Source: Gammaproteobacteria bacterium
GTDB taxonomy: Bacteria > Pseudomonadota > Gammaproteobacteria > Pseudomonadales > Halomonadaceae
Length of the DNA stretch: 18,444 nucleotides
Direction: 5' to 3'
NCBI GenBank assembly: GCA_023485185.1
Contig: JAMCZP010000367.1
Location: 1 to 18,444, forward strand
Shown: one piece after another, positions 1-7,015 of the stretch
How the letters are laid out: each line of letters opens with the position of its first letter
How positions within the stretch are numbered: position 1 is the stretch's first letter
Position numbers and translations under genes: made by a program
The notes under the pieces: model-generated
What the model was told of the DNA's origin: nothing
What the model saw: the letters and a program-made list of their open reading frames with translations, nothing else
Databases searched by the model: none

Positions 1-782
1 TCAGCAAAATCCACCGGCTTAGCGAAGCACATTACCACGGTAGAGCCGAGCTTGAAGCGACCCATCTCTGCGCCTTTTTCCAATACAATGGGTTGCCCAA
101 ACTGCATGCGCTGGGGGTGGCCCGAAAGCGGTGTTACCTGACCAGACCAGACGGTTTCGATGGCGGCGACAATCATGGCTCCCACCAATACCATTGCCAT
201 TGGCCCGTGCTCTGTATCAAAAATACATACCAAGCGTTCATTGCGGGCAAAAAGACCTGGCACATAAGCAGCAGTAGCCTGATTCACTGAGAACAGCCGA
301 CCTGGTACGTAGATCATTTCGCGCAGGGTGCCGGTTACTGGCATATGGACGCGGTGGTAATCGCTGGGGGAGAGGTAGACTGTGGCAAAGCTGCCCATTA
401 AAAACTCTTCAGCCAGGATACTATCGCCACCGAGTAGGGTTTGGGCGGAGTAGGTGTGGCCTTTGGCCTGCACCAGTTGCCCTGCCTGCAAGCGCCCATA
501 TTGGGATAATGTGCCATCGGCGGGGCTTAGTATGCCTGCGCCAAAGGGGCGCGCATCGGCTTTAAGCGCACGGGTAAAGAAGTCGTTAAACGTTGCGTAA
601 GCGGTGGGATCGGGCTCCAGCGCTTCACTCATATCCACATTAAACTGTTTGATAAATGCTTTAATGAGGGTGTTTTTCACCCAGGGGTTATCGCACTGGG
701 CGAACTTGCCTGTCAGGCGCGAGAGCGCGTGGTGGGGCAGCGGATACTGAAGTAGCGAAAAGGCTTTTTGAGAAAGGGTCAC
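1..782 (-). CDS. psd: Phosphatidylserine decarboxylase proenzyme (partial, C-terminus beyond left edge)
   Basis: Membrane-associated pyruvoyl enzyme that decarboxylates phosphatidylserine to phosphatidylethanolamine, the last step of PE synthesis. I translated the minus strand by hand from a GTG at 780-782; 260 codons are visible and the frame is still open at base 1. The N-terminus reads [20 protein letters not shown]. The family motifs SPADG (near residue 90) and SDYHRVHMP (middle of the protein) are present. LGST at about residues 245-248 is the self-cleavage site, where Ser247 would become the pyruvoyl group at the new N-terminus of the alpha chain. Only the short C-terminal tail is missing. 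An in-frame TAA lies five codons upstream of the GTG and no other start codon intervenes, so the GTG is well supported although no good Shine-Dalgarno sequence is visible. It lies downstream of rhdA on the same strand, an order also seen in Pseudomonas. Confidence 0.95.
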   Translation of the reverse strand, partial: MTLSQKAFSLLQYPLPHHALSRLTGKFAQCDNPWVKNTLIKAFIKQFNVDMSEALEPDPTAYATFNDFFTRALKADARPFGAGILSPADGTLSQYGRLQAGQLVQAKGHTYSAQTLLGGDSILAEEFLMGSFATVYLSPSDYHRVHMPVTGTLREMIYVPGRLFSVNQATAAYVPGLFARNERLVCIFDTEHGPMAMVLVGAMIVAAIETVWSGQVTPLSGHPQRMQFGQPIVLEKGAEMGRFKLGSTVVMCFAKPVDFA

Positions 783-828
783 AGTGGTTACTTTTTAACA
801 GGAGTGGCTTGTGGTGGCATATTGCCAT

Positions 829-994
829 TAAGGGCTATTCCGGTGCCAGGTCTACGAGGGGGCGCTGTGAACCCTTCCCTGGGCGCTACATTTGCCATCT
901 GACCGCCATGGATGGCGGAAATGCCGGAATGGTATGGAACATATTCCGGCCATGGCAAATGACCCCCTCTACGACCTGCCTCCGGCGCCCTTAG
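829..994. repeat. Intergenic block of nested inverted repeats between rhdA and psd
   Basis: About 165 bp of nested palindromes fill this gap. The outer arms are 831-862 and 963-993 and pair imperfectly; both contain TCTACGA flanked by runs of G (left) or C (right). Inside them is a perfect 10-bp pair, CATTTGCCAT (889-898) and ATGGCAAATG (952-961). Between those arms lie two perfect hairpins: CCGCCAT/ATGGCGG (903-909 and 912-918, 2-nt loop) and GCCGGAAT/ATTCCGGC (923-930 and 943-950, 12-nt loop). A small hairpin TGGCA/TGCCA (815-819 and 823-827) lies just outside. The result would be a cloverleaf-like fold in RNA or a cruciform in DNA. It could be a dispersed repetitive element of the REP or MITE type, or a structured transcript segment that tunes the passage from rhdA to psd. 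A 61-codon plus-strand frame runs through it, but its composition follows the palindromes and I do not call it a gene. Confidence 0.8.
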
Positions 995-1035
995 TCGAGC
1001 GCGCAGTTACTTTAAACAACTAAGATGAGTATTCT

Positions 1036-1878
1036 TTACTTCTCAATCGGTGTGTCGTCGCGGTTGCCCCATTCACCCCAGGAACCCGCGTAGCCACGTA
1101 TCTTAAAGCCCAGCGCTTTACCGACAAGCCAGGTAAAACTGCTGCGGTGGTGGCTCTGGCAGTGGGTGGCAATTTCCATATCCGGCGTTAGGCCTAAGGC
1201 ACCCAGTTCGGTGATTAGTTCGGCGTAATCGCGAATCCGCAGCGCACGGCTGCGATCCATGGCGTGCAGCCAATCCATATTAACTGCGCCAGGGATATGG
1301 CCCATGTGCTTATTGTTACCGCGTACGCCATCGTACTCATCTTTGGAGCGGGCATCCCATACCGCGAATTGCCTATCGTCGAGCTTCTCTTTGATCTCAT
1401 CGCAGGTGATCAGCGTTTGAGGATTAAGAATCTCAGCGTGGTAGTCGCTTGCTGTAGGGGCGGAAGACTCGGTGCTCTCTTTAAGGCCTACATCACGCCA
1501 TGCGTGAATACCGCCGTTTAAGTAGGAGTAGCGGGTGTGGCCGATGAGATCTAGCGTCCATAGCAGCCGAGCTGCCCAGCCGCCGCCTTCATCATCGTAA
1601 GCGACCACATGGGTATCGCGAGTCAGCCCTAATGCGCTAAACAAGCGCGAAAGCGCTTCTACACTGGGAACATCGCTAGGTACTGGCCCTTCACCGCGCA
1701 TCAAATAGCGAAAATCGAGAAAAATAGCGCCCGGTACATGGCCTTGGCGATAGCTGTCGCCGTTAACCGGCACATCAATAATCAGCAGCTGTGGGTTATC
1801 CAGGTGCTCTTGCAGCTGTTCAGGTTCAACGATCAGCGGCAGCAGGTTAGATTCCGACGATTGGCGCTCAATACTCAT
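1036..1878 (-). CDS. rhdA: Rhodanese-type sulfurtransferase with RhdA-like active-site loop
   Basis: Two-domain sulfurtransferase of 280 residues that carries a persulfide on one cysteine and passes sulfane sulfur to acceptors; cytoplasmic, with no signal peptide. The N-terminal rhodanese fold (about 15-135) has YDDEGGGWAARLLW where an active-site cysteine would be, so this domain is catalytically silent, as usual in tandem rhodaneses. The C-terminal domain (about 155-278) has the loop CQSHHRS with Cys240. That is close to the CQTHHRS loop of Azotobacter vinelandii RhdA and unlike the CGSGVT loop of mercaptopyruvate sulfurtransferases. Length fits RhdA (about 270). The ATG is preceded by AGGAG at a good distance, and the gene begins 18 bp after the rsgA stop, so co-transcription with rsgA is likely. 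Pseudomonas also has a rhodanese gene beside psd. Confidence 0.93.
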   Translation of the reverse strand: MSIERQSSESNLLPLIVEPEQLQEHLDNPQLLIIDVPVNGDSYRQGHVPGAIFLDFRYLMRGEGPVPSDVPSVEALSRLFSALGLTRDTHVVAYDDEGGGWAARLLWTLDLIGHTRYSYLNGGIHAWRDVGLKESTESSAPTASDYHAEILNPQTLITCDEIKEKLDDRQFAVWDARSKDEYDGVRGNNKHMGHIPGAVNMDWLHAMDRSRALRIRDYAELITELGALGLTPDMEIATHCQSHHRSSFTWLVGKALGFKIRGYAGSWGEWGNRDDTPIEK

Positions 1879-1896
1879 GGGTAACTCCTGTCAACG

Positions 1897-2916
1897 TTAG
1901 CCATCCAAACTATCGAGAATACGGCGATAGCTGGCAAAGCGTGCTGGATGAATCTTGCCTGCATCGACCGCAGCGAGTAAAGCGCAGCCGGGCTCATTAC
2001 GGTGGCGGCAGTCGCGAAAACGGCAGTGGCCAATATAGTCGTGAAATTCAATAAAGCCGTCGGTGACTTCCTGCTCATTGAGGTGGACCAAGCCAAACTC
2101 GCGGATACCCGGTGAGTCGATGAGATCTCCATCGGCTACTTCTTCACGACTCATGGTATAGAGGCGTGCTGTGGTCGTGGTGTGAGTGCCTTTGCGTGAA
2201 TCTTCCGAGAGCGCGCCAATACGCAGGGTCTCATCGGGTAACAGTAGGTCGATTAGCGATGATTTACCCACGCCGCTTTGGCCGACAAACACAGACGTGC
2301 GACCTTCAAGTTGGCTGCGCAGCTCATCTAGCCCCGTTTCCGTGGCGGTGGTGGTACGCACCACGGGGTAGCCTAAGTCGCGGTAGCGCTCCAGTAGTTT
2401 ACCTAACTCGCCGCCATCTTCCGGCAGTAGGTCGGTTTTATTGAGCACCAACACCGGCGCAATCCCGGTAGCTTCAGCGGCGACCAGATAACGGTCAATA
2501 AGATTGGCGTGAGGTGCGGGTTCAACCGCAAATACGATCAACAACTGATCAATATTGGCGGCCACTGGTTTGAGTAGGCCTCGAGCGTCAGGGCGCTTGA
2601 GTACGCTATCACGCTCTTCACGGGCCACTACCACACCGGAGCCTTCCTGACCTGCACGCCATATTACCCGATCGCCGGTGACCAGACCGTCCAGATTGGC
2701 ACGTAAATGGCAGCGCACAGGTTCATTATCGCTATTGCGTACCTCTAGGGTACGTCCAAAGTGAGCAACAACGCGCCCTGGCTGTTCGGTGCCGTATTCG
2801 CCAGCGGCGAGTTTTTCAGCGTCTTGGACATCGCGCTTTTCAGCGCGCTGAGCACGTTCCGCCTGGACTTTCTCGACTCGCCACTGCTGCTGGCGACTTA
2901 ATTTACGTTTGCTCAT
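1897..2916 (-). CDS. rsgA: Small ribosomal subunit biogenesis GTPase RsgA
   Basis: Circularly permuted GTPase of 339 residues that binds the 30S subunit and checks late maturation of the decoding centre. The basic N-terminus (1-35) is rich in Lys, Arg and Gln. An OB-fold follows (about 45-105). The G motifs appear in permuted order: G4 NKTD (159-162), then the P-loop GQSGVGKSS (212-220), then G3 DSPG (267-270). The C-terminal zinc knuckle has Cys298, Cys303, His305 and Cys311. All diagnostic residues are present. The ATG at 2914-2916 has only a weak GGGTAG upstream. It faces away from orn across 200 bp, an arrangement shared with E. coli and Pseudomonas, and rhdA follows directly downstream. 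The motAB genes that separate rsgA from rhdA in Pseudomonas are absent here. Confidence 0.98.
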   Translation of the reverse strand: MSKRKLSRQQQWRVEKVQAERAQRAEKRDVQDAEKLAAGEYGTEQPGRVVAHFGRTLEVRNSDNEPVRCHLRANLDGLVTGDRVIWRAGQEGSGVVVAREERDSVLKRPDARGLLKPVAANIDQLLIVFAVEPAPHANLIDRYLVAAEATGIAPVLVLNKTDLLPEDGGELGKLLERYRDLGYPVVRTTTATETGLDELRSQLEGRTSVFVGQSGVGKSSLIDLLLPDETLRIGALSEDSRKGTHTTTTARLYTMSREEVADGDLIDSPGIREFGLVHLNEQEVTDGFIEFHDYIGHCRFRDCRHRNEPGCALLAAVDAGKIHPARFASYRRILDSLDG

Positions 2917-2929
2917 GTCTACCCGATGC

Positions 2930-2956
2930 TAGGTACAATAGAAACCATTGTACCTA
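2930..2956. promoter_or_regulatory. 10-bp perfect inverted repeat, possible operator or promoter of rsgA
   Basis: TAGGTACAAT (2930-2939) and ATTGTACCTA (2947-2956) are perfect inverted copies around a 7-bp spacer. The palindrome ends 14 bp before the rsgA start codon. Each arm contains TACAAT, so each strand carries a sigma70-like -10 hexamer. On the minus strand a weak -35 candidate (GGACAG) lies 17 bp further upstream. It could be an operator for a dimeric repressor covering the rsgA promoter, or a hairpin in the rsgA leader. No regulator can be named from the sequence. Confidence 0.5.
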
Positions 2957-3030
2957 CCTAGTAGGCGAGCTGTCCTGCATGGCACTGCTTAGCAGGGCTA
3001 TTTAAGGCATTATTCTTTTTGAAGGCACGA

Positions 3031-3076
3031 CTCAGTCTGTTTTTAAGGTGCTACTCTGTCTGTTTTTAGGGCACCG
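3031..3076. repeat. Two tandem 23-bp units upstream of orn
   Basis: CTCAGTCTGTTTTTAAGG (unit 3031-3053) is followed immediately by CTCTGTCTGTTTTTAGGG (unit 3054-3076). The full 23-bp units match at 17 positions by hand count. A degenerate third unit may precede them at 3008-3030, sharing the T-run and AAGG. The array ends about 40 bp before the orn start, where promoter or leader elements would lie. It may be an iterated protein-binding site or simply a local duplication. Confidence 0.6.
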
Positions 3077-3118
3077 TGGCACGATGTAATAGCCATATTC
3101 GGCAAAGGGATGACGTTA

Positions 3119-3724
3119 ATGAATAACGAAACGGCGGATGCAGCGAAAAGTAAAACGGCACCACGGGATGATCTGTTGGTCTGGATTGATTTGGAAATGA
3201 CCGGATTAGATCCCAATAAAGAGCGCATTATTGAAGTCGCCACACTGATTACCGATGCAGATTTGAACGTCATCGCTGAGGGGCCTGCGATTGCGGTGAA
3301 GCAGCCTGATAGTCTGCTGGCGCAGATGGATGACTGGAATCAGAAGACCCACGGCGAGTCGGGCTTGGTTGCCCGAGTGAAAGCCAGCCAGGTGGAAACG
3401 GCGGAAGCCGAGCAGCAGACCCTGGCCTTTTTGCAGCATTACGCGGTGGCGGGCTCGTCGCCCATGTGCGGAAACAGTATCCACCAGGATCGTCGATTTC
3501 TAGAGCGTGAGATGCCTGCGCTGCTTAACTTTTTCCACTACCGTAACCTCGACGTATCGACTTTAAAAGAGGTGGCTAAACGCTGGAACCCCGGTGCACT
3601 GGCGGGGTTTAGCAAGCAGAATATGCATCTGGCGATGGACGATATTAAAGAGTCGATTGCTGAACTAGCTCACTATCGCAGTACGTTTTTGCGCGTTGAC
3701 CAGAGCCGCGACGAAGAGGAGTAG
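3119..3724 (+). CDS. orn: Oligoribonuclease
   Basis: DEDDh-family 3'-5' exonuclease that degrades the 2-5 nt end products of mRNA decay and pGpG, the linear product of c-di-GMP hydrolysis; cytoplasmic homodimer. The 201-residue product has WIDLEMTG with Asp24 and Glu26, [11 protein letters not shown] with Asp124, and HLAMDD with His170 and Asp175, which completes the catalytic set. The sequence tracks E. coli Orn closely (181 residues) apart from about 14 extra N-terminal residues and a short acidic tail. I chose ATG 3119 because AGGGA at 3106-3110 lies 8 nt upstream; an in-frame ATG at 3110 would overlap that site. It is monocistronic, divergent from rsgA and convergent with queG. Confidence 0.97.
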   Translation: MNNETADAAKSKTAPRDDLLVWIDLEMTGLDPNKERIIEVATLITDADLNVIAEGPAIAVKQPDSLLAQMDDWNQKTHGESGLVARVKASQVETAEAEQQTLAFLQHYAVAGSSPMCGNSIHQDRRFLEREMPALLNFFHYRNLDVSTLKEVAKRWNPGALAGFSKQNMHLAMDDIKESIAELAHYRSTFLRVDQSRDEEE

Positions 3725-3785
3725 CTAATGACAGTAGCTAATAAAAGTAGCTAAGAAGGGTAGCTAAAAAGAGTAGCGCTTAAGA
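3721..3785. repeat. Five tandem 13-bp repeats filling the orn-queG convergent gap
   Basis: GTAGCTAA recurs at 3721, 3734, 3747 and 3760, exactly 13 bp apart, and a fifth unit GTAGCGCT starts at 3773 on the same period. The working consensus is GTAGCTAAnAAnA. The array spans the whole gap between two convergent genes. Its first unit supplies the orn stop codon (TAG, 3722-3724) and its last contains the queG stop codon (TAA on the minus strand, 3780-3782). No intrinsic terminator is seen in this gap. Slippage at the array would change copy number without disturbing either reading frame internally. In E. coli tRNA-Gly genes occupy this position. Confidence 0.9.
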
Positions 3786-4907
3786 CGCGTCAGTGGCGAT
3801 ACGCTCTCCGCGCTTGAGGCGCTGCTCCTCAAGCGCCCAGGCTACGTGTTCACGCACCAGCGCGCTTGGGTAGGCTCTGCGTGCAAACAGTGCCGCTTCT
3901 ACGGCCTCACTCCAGGGCGCGTTGCCAAGGCCAATGGCGATATTGCGCAGCCAGCGTTCGTAGCCAATGCGCCGAATAGGACTGCCAGCGGTTTTATCTA
4001 AAAATTCTGCTTCGCCCCAGGAAAACAGGCTAATCAGCGACGCTCGGTCTAGATCATGGCGCGGGGCAAAGTCATTTTCCTGGGTCGTGCGGGCAAAGCG
4101 AGTGAAGGGGCAAACCAGCTGGCAGTCATCACAACCGTAAATACGGTTGCCCATGGCGCGGCGGAACTCAACGGGAATCGCGTCATGCAATTCAATGGTG
4201 AGATAGGAAATACACTTGCGCGAGTCGACCACTTTGTCGTCAACGATGGCGCCAGTGGGGCAGGCCACCTTGCACGCGCTACAGCTCCCGCAGTGCTCGT
4301 GTTCAAACGGCACATCAATGGGCAGCGGTAGGTCGGTGTAGAGTTCGCCCAGAAAAAACAGTGAACCCGCCTTGGGGTTGAGCAGCATGGCGTTTTTGCC
4401 AAACCAGCCAAGCCCCGCTTTTTGCGCAAGGGCGCGCTCCATCACTGGCGCCGAGTCGACAAAAGCGCGGTAGCCGAAGTTGCCGACTTCCTGCTCAATT
4501 TTTTTTGCTAATAGGGCTAACCGTTTACGAATTAGCTTGTGATAATCACGCCCCAGGGCGTAGCGGGAGACATAGGCGCGCGATGGCTGGCCGAGTAACT
4601 TGGTGCTCTCCACTTCTGCTGGCAGGTAGTCCATGCGTACGCTGATAATGCGCTGAGTGCCGGGCTCCAATTCGGCTGGGCGGGTGCGCTTGGTGCCGTG
4701 TTTCGCCATAAAGCCCATTTCGCCGTGGTAGTCTTTTTCCAGCCATGCGTCGAGGTGAGCCTCATGAGCAGACAGCTCAGTATCGGTGATGCCCACCTGC
4801 TGAAAGCCCAGCTCGCGACCCCAGGTTTTAATCAGGTCGGCAAGGCGAGCAAGCGCTTCATCTGTTAATGCTTGGCTAGAATGTGCAAAGGCAGTGGAAT
4901 TCGGCAT
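3780..4907 (-). CDS. queG: Epoxyqueuosine reductase QueG
   Basis: Cytoplasmic iron-sulfur, cobalamin-dependent enzyme of 375 residues that reduces epoxyqueuosine to queuosine at position 34 of tRNAs for Asp, Asn, His and Tyr. The N-terminal half is the cobalamin-binding region, with VDSAPVMERALAQKAGLGWFG from about residue 150; Asp151 matches the proposed proton donor. Two ferredoxin-like cysteine clusters follow: Cys206, Cys209, Cys212, Cys216, then Cys232 with Cys259, Cys262 and Cys266 (YGCDDCQLVCP), enough for two [4Fe-4S] clusters. A short C-terminal helical repeat segment follows. Length is normal. The ATG has no convincing ribosome-binding site, so the start is less certain than the function. 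It diverges from nnr, as in E. coli and Pseudomonas. Confidence 0.97.
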   Translation of the reverse strand: MPNSTAFAHSSQALTDEALARLADLIKTWGRELGFQQVGITDTELSAHEAHLDAWLEKDYHGEMGFMAKHGTKRTRPAELEPGTQRIISVRMDYLPAEVESTKLLGQPSRAYVSRYALGRDYHKLIRKRLALLAKKIEQEVGNFGYRAFVDSAPVMERALAQKAGLGWFGKNAMLLNPKAGSLFFLGELYTDLPLPIDVPFEHEHCGSCSACKVACPTGAIVDDKVVDSRKCISYLTIELHDAIPVEFRRAMGNRIYGCDDCQLVCPFTRFARTTQENDFAPRHDLDRASLISLFSWGEAEFLDKTAGSPIRRIGYERWLRNIAIGLGNAPWSEAVEAALFARRAYPSALVREHVAWALEEQRLKRGERIATDAS

Positions 4908-5012
4908 GGTAGTTCAAACAAGTCAGTTAAATAGGTAGGCAATCAACAGCAAGGCGTTAAGCGCGCTATGCTAACGCATTGGCAGCCATCAAAACATGTG
5001 AAAGGAGCGATC
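4908..5012. promoter_or_regulatory. Divergent queG/nnr intergenic region with inverted repeat
   Basis: This short gap must hold the promoters for queG (minus) and nnr (plus). GCGTTA (4954-4959) and TAACGC (4972-4977) form an inverted repeat that extends to GCGTTAaGC and GCTAACGC if one bulged base is allowed. I see no strong -35/-10 pair in either direction. The repeat could be an operator or a leader hairpin of nnr. Confidence 0.3.
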
Positions 5013-6506
5013 GTGACGGTCCCGAATACTTCCATGCTACGCCCGCTATACAAAGCAGCCCAAGTACGCGAGCTAGATCGACGTACCATTGCCGGTGGTA
5101 TTGATGGTTTTGCGTTAATGCAGCGTGCCGCTTCAAGCGCTTGGCACAGTTTCCGCTCACGCTGGCCGCAAGTGCGTAGTTTAACGGTGATATGTGGCAG
5201 CGGTAATAACGGTGGCGATGGGCACGTGCTCGCTGCGCTGGCGATGCAGTCCGGTCTCAAAGTACAGCGGATTACCTTGAAGCCTTTAACTGCGTTAAGC
5301 GGTGACGCAGAACGGGCCTCCCAGCTAGCTACCTCGGCGGGAGTGGGCTGTGAAGAGTGGCATGCAGGCACAAAATTTAGTGGCGAAGTCATCATCGATG
5401 CGCTGCTCGGCACCGGTTTGACGGGGGAAGTGACAGGGCGCTTGCGACGCGCTATTGAAATGATTAACGCCGCTCATCGGCCGGTACTGTCGATTGATAT
5501 TCCTTCTGGGCTGGTCGCTGATACTGGCGCTGTACTAGGGGTTGCGGTAGATGCCGACTGCACGGTGACGTTCATAGGCGATAAAGTGGGGCTTCATACC
5601 GGCGATGCGCCTGCTTATACCGGTGAGATCGATTTTCGCCCGCTGGGTGTAAAAGCCCAGGCGTATTTCGATATTCCCGCCACGGCTTGGCGGTTGGATG
5701 ATTCATTGCTGGCAGAAGCCTTTTCACCGCGTTTACGCACCAGTCATAAGGGCGACATGGGGCACGTGCTGGTAATGGGCGGCGCCCCCGGCTTTGGTGG
5801 GGCGGCGCTATTAGCCTGCCAAGCCGCTGCGCGGATGGGCGCCGGTAAAGTCAGTTTGGCGACAGCTCCTGAGCATATCACCGCCAGTTTGGTACGCTGC
5901 CCTGAAGTGATGGCGCACGGCGTTCGCGGAGGTGCTGAGGCAGCTGAGTTGCCCAGTAAGGCGGATGTTGTGGTGGTCGGGCCTGGGCTTGGGCAGGCTG
6001 CCTGGGGGCAGGCGGTGCTGCAAAGTGCGCTCCAGTCGGAGGCTCCACTAGTGGTCGACGCCGATGGATTGAATCTTTTGGCGCGTCAGTGGCCAGATGT
6101 ACGCCGCGATAACTGGATTTTAACCCCTCATCCCGGAGAAGCCGCGCGCTTATTGGGCTGTTCGGTGGGCGATATTCAGGCTGATCGACCTGCAGCTGCT
6201 CAGGCGCTGCAGCGTGCGCGGGGTGGCGTGGTGATTTTAAAGGGTGCTGGAAGTCTCATTGCGGGCCCCAGTGGTTTGGTAGTTTGCCCTTACGGTAACC
6301 CCGGCATGGCCAGTGGCGGCATGGGCGATGTGCTCAGCGGTATGTTGGGCGCGCTGTTTGCACAGCGTGGTGAGCTGGAGTTCAGCGCCTGGCTAGGCAC
6401 CATGGTGCATGCGTTAGCAGCAGATTGCGCGGCCGAGCAAGAAGGCGAACGTGGCCTGCTGGCCAGCGATCTGGCATCCTATGCGCGAAAATTGATTAAT
6501 CCTTGA
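5013..6506 (+). CDS. nnr: Bifunctional NAD(P)HX epimerase / ADP-dependent NAD(P)HX dehydratase
   Basis: Metabolite-repair enzyme that restores hydrated NADH and NADPH: the N-terminal YjeF_N domain epimerises R- to S-NAD(P)HX and the C-terminal carbohydrate-kinase-like domain dehydrates the S form using ADP. The 497-residue product has GSGNNGGDG at 62-70, ALLGTGLTG near 130 and DIPSGL near 162 in the epimerase half. From about residue 230 the dehydratase half shows KGDMGHVLVMGG, VVVGPGLG, LTPHPGEAARLLG, ILKGAGSLI and GGMGDV (435-440) with the family's key Asp439. I chose GTG 5013 because AAGGAG at 5002-5007 precedes it; an in-frame ATG at 4968 would add 15 residues with no visible ribosome-binding site. 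First gene of the long plus-strand run; tsaE follows 11 bp after the stop. Confidence 0.96.
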   Translation: MTVPNTSMLRPLYKAAQVRELDRRTIAGGIDGFALMQRAASSAWHSFRSRWPQVRSLTVICGSGNNGGDGHVLAALAMQSGLKVQRITLKPLTALSGDAERASQLATSAGVGCEEWHAGTKFSGEVIIDALLGTGLTGEVTGRLRRAIEMINAAHRPVLSIDIPSGLVADTGAVLGVAVDADCTVTFIGDKVGLHTGDAPAYTGEIDFRPLGVKAQAYFDIPATAWRLDDSLLAEAFSPRLRTSHKGDMGHVLVMGGAPGFGGAALLACQAAARMGAGKVSLATAPEHITASLVRCPEVMAHGVRGGAEAAELPSKADVVVVGPGLGQAAWGQAVLQSALQSEAPLVVDADGLNLLARQWPDVRRDNWILTPHPGEAARLLGCSVGDIQADRPAAAQALQRARGGVVILKGAGSLIAGPSGLVVCPYGNPGMASGGMGDVLSGMLGALFAQRGELEFSAWLGTMVHALAADCAAEQEGERGLLASDLASYARKLINP

Positions 6507-6517
6507 AGGCAACCCAC

Positions 6518-7015
6518 ATGCAGGTGCAATTAGACAATGAAGAGGCCCAAGTCGCGTTTGGTGAAGCGCTAGGGCAAGCTTTGCAAGGACGTGGGTTAGT
6601 TTATTTAGAAGGTGAGCTGGGCGCCGGTAAAACTACCATGACCCGTGGCATGCTGCGTGCCTATGGCTATCAAGGTGCTGTAAAAAGCCCCACTTACACA
6701 CTGGTTGAGCCTTATGAATTGGGTTCCCAGCGTATTTATCATTTGGATTTATACCGGCTTTCAGACCCTGAAGAGCTTGAGTTTATCGGCGGTCGTGATG
6801 TATTGGACGACGATGCGCTTATTTTTGTTGAATGGCCTAGTCGGGGAGAGGGGTGGTTGCCACCGCCGGACCTTCGCTTAGTTTTAGAAGTGGCCGTGCA
6901 AGGGCGTTTAGCTTCATTGATGGCTTGCAGTCCTGAAGGCGAGAATGTGCTTGAGCGACTGCAGAGCAAGATAAGTTCCGATCAGTTGGAGAACGGTGTG
7001 ATTCAATGGAAATGA
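6518..7015 (+). CDS. tsaE: tRNA threonylcarbamoyladenosine biosynthesis ATPase TsaE
   Basis: P-loop ATPase of 165 residues that works with TsaB and TsaD to attach the threonylcarbamoyl group to A37 of ANN-decoding tRNAs. It shows the Walker A motif GELGAGKTT (32-40), SPTYTLVEPY (about 57-66), HLDLYRL (75-81) and FVEWPSRGEGWLPP (103-116) with the conserved Glu-Trp. Length is near the E. coli protein (153). I chose ATG 6518 because GAAGG lies 8 nt upstream; a TTG at 6503 in the same frame would overlap the nnr stop. The stop codon overlaps the start of amiB, which points to translational coupling in the nnr-tsaE-amiB-mutL-miaA block. Confidence 0.97.
   Translation: MQVQLDNEEAQVAFGEALGQALQGRGLVYLEGELGAGKTTMTRGMLRAYGYQGAVKSPTYTLVEPYELGSQRIYHLDLYRLSDPEELEFIGGRDVLDDDALIFVEWPSRGEGWLPPPDLRLVLEVAVQGRLASLMACSPEGENVLERLQSKISSDQLENGVIQWK

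Noticed and set aside
809..994. 61-codon plus-strand open frame starting MWWHIAIKGY in the psd-rhdA gap
   Set aside because: It lies wholly over the nested inverted repeats, has no ribosome-binding site and resembles no family I know.
3721..3785. Possible CRISPR-like array
   Set aside because: Units are 13 bp with 5-bp variable parts and no spacers, so this is a simple tandem repeat; no cas genes are present.
4943..5413. 156-codon minus-strand frame over the start of nnr
   Set aside because: It is antisense to the well-supported nnr coding sequence and its Ser/Pro/Cys-rich composition is typical of a shadow frame.
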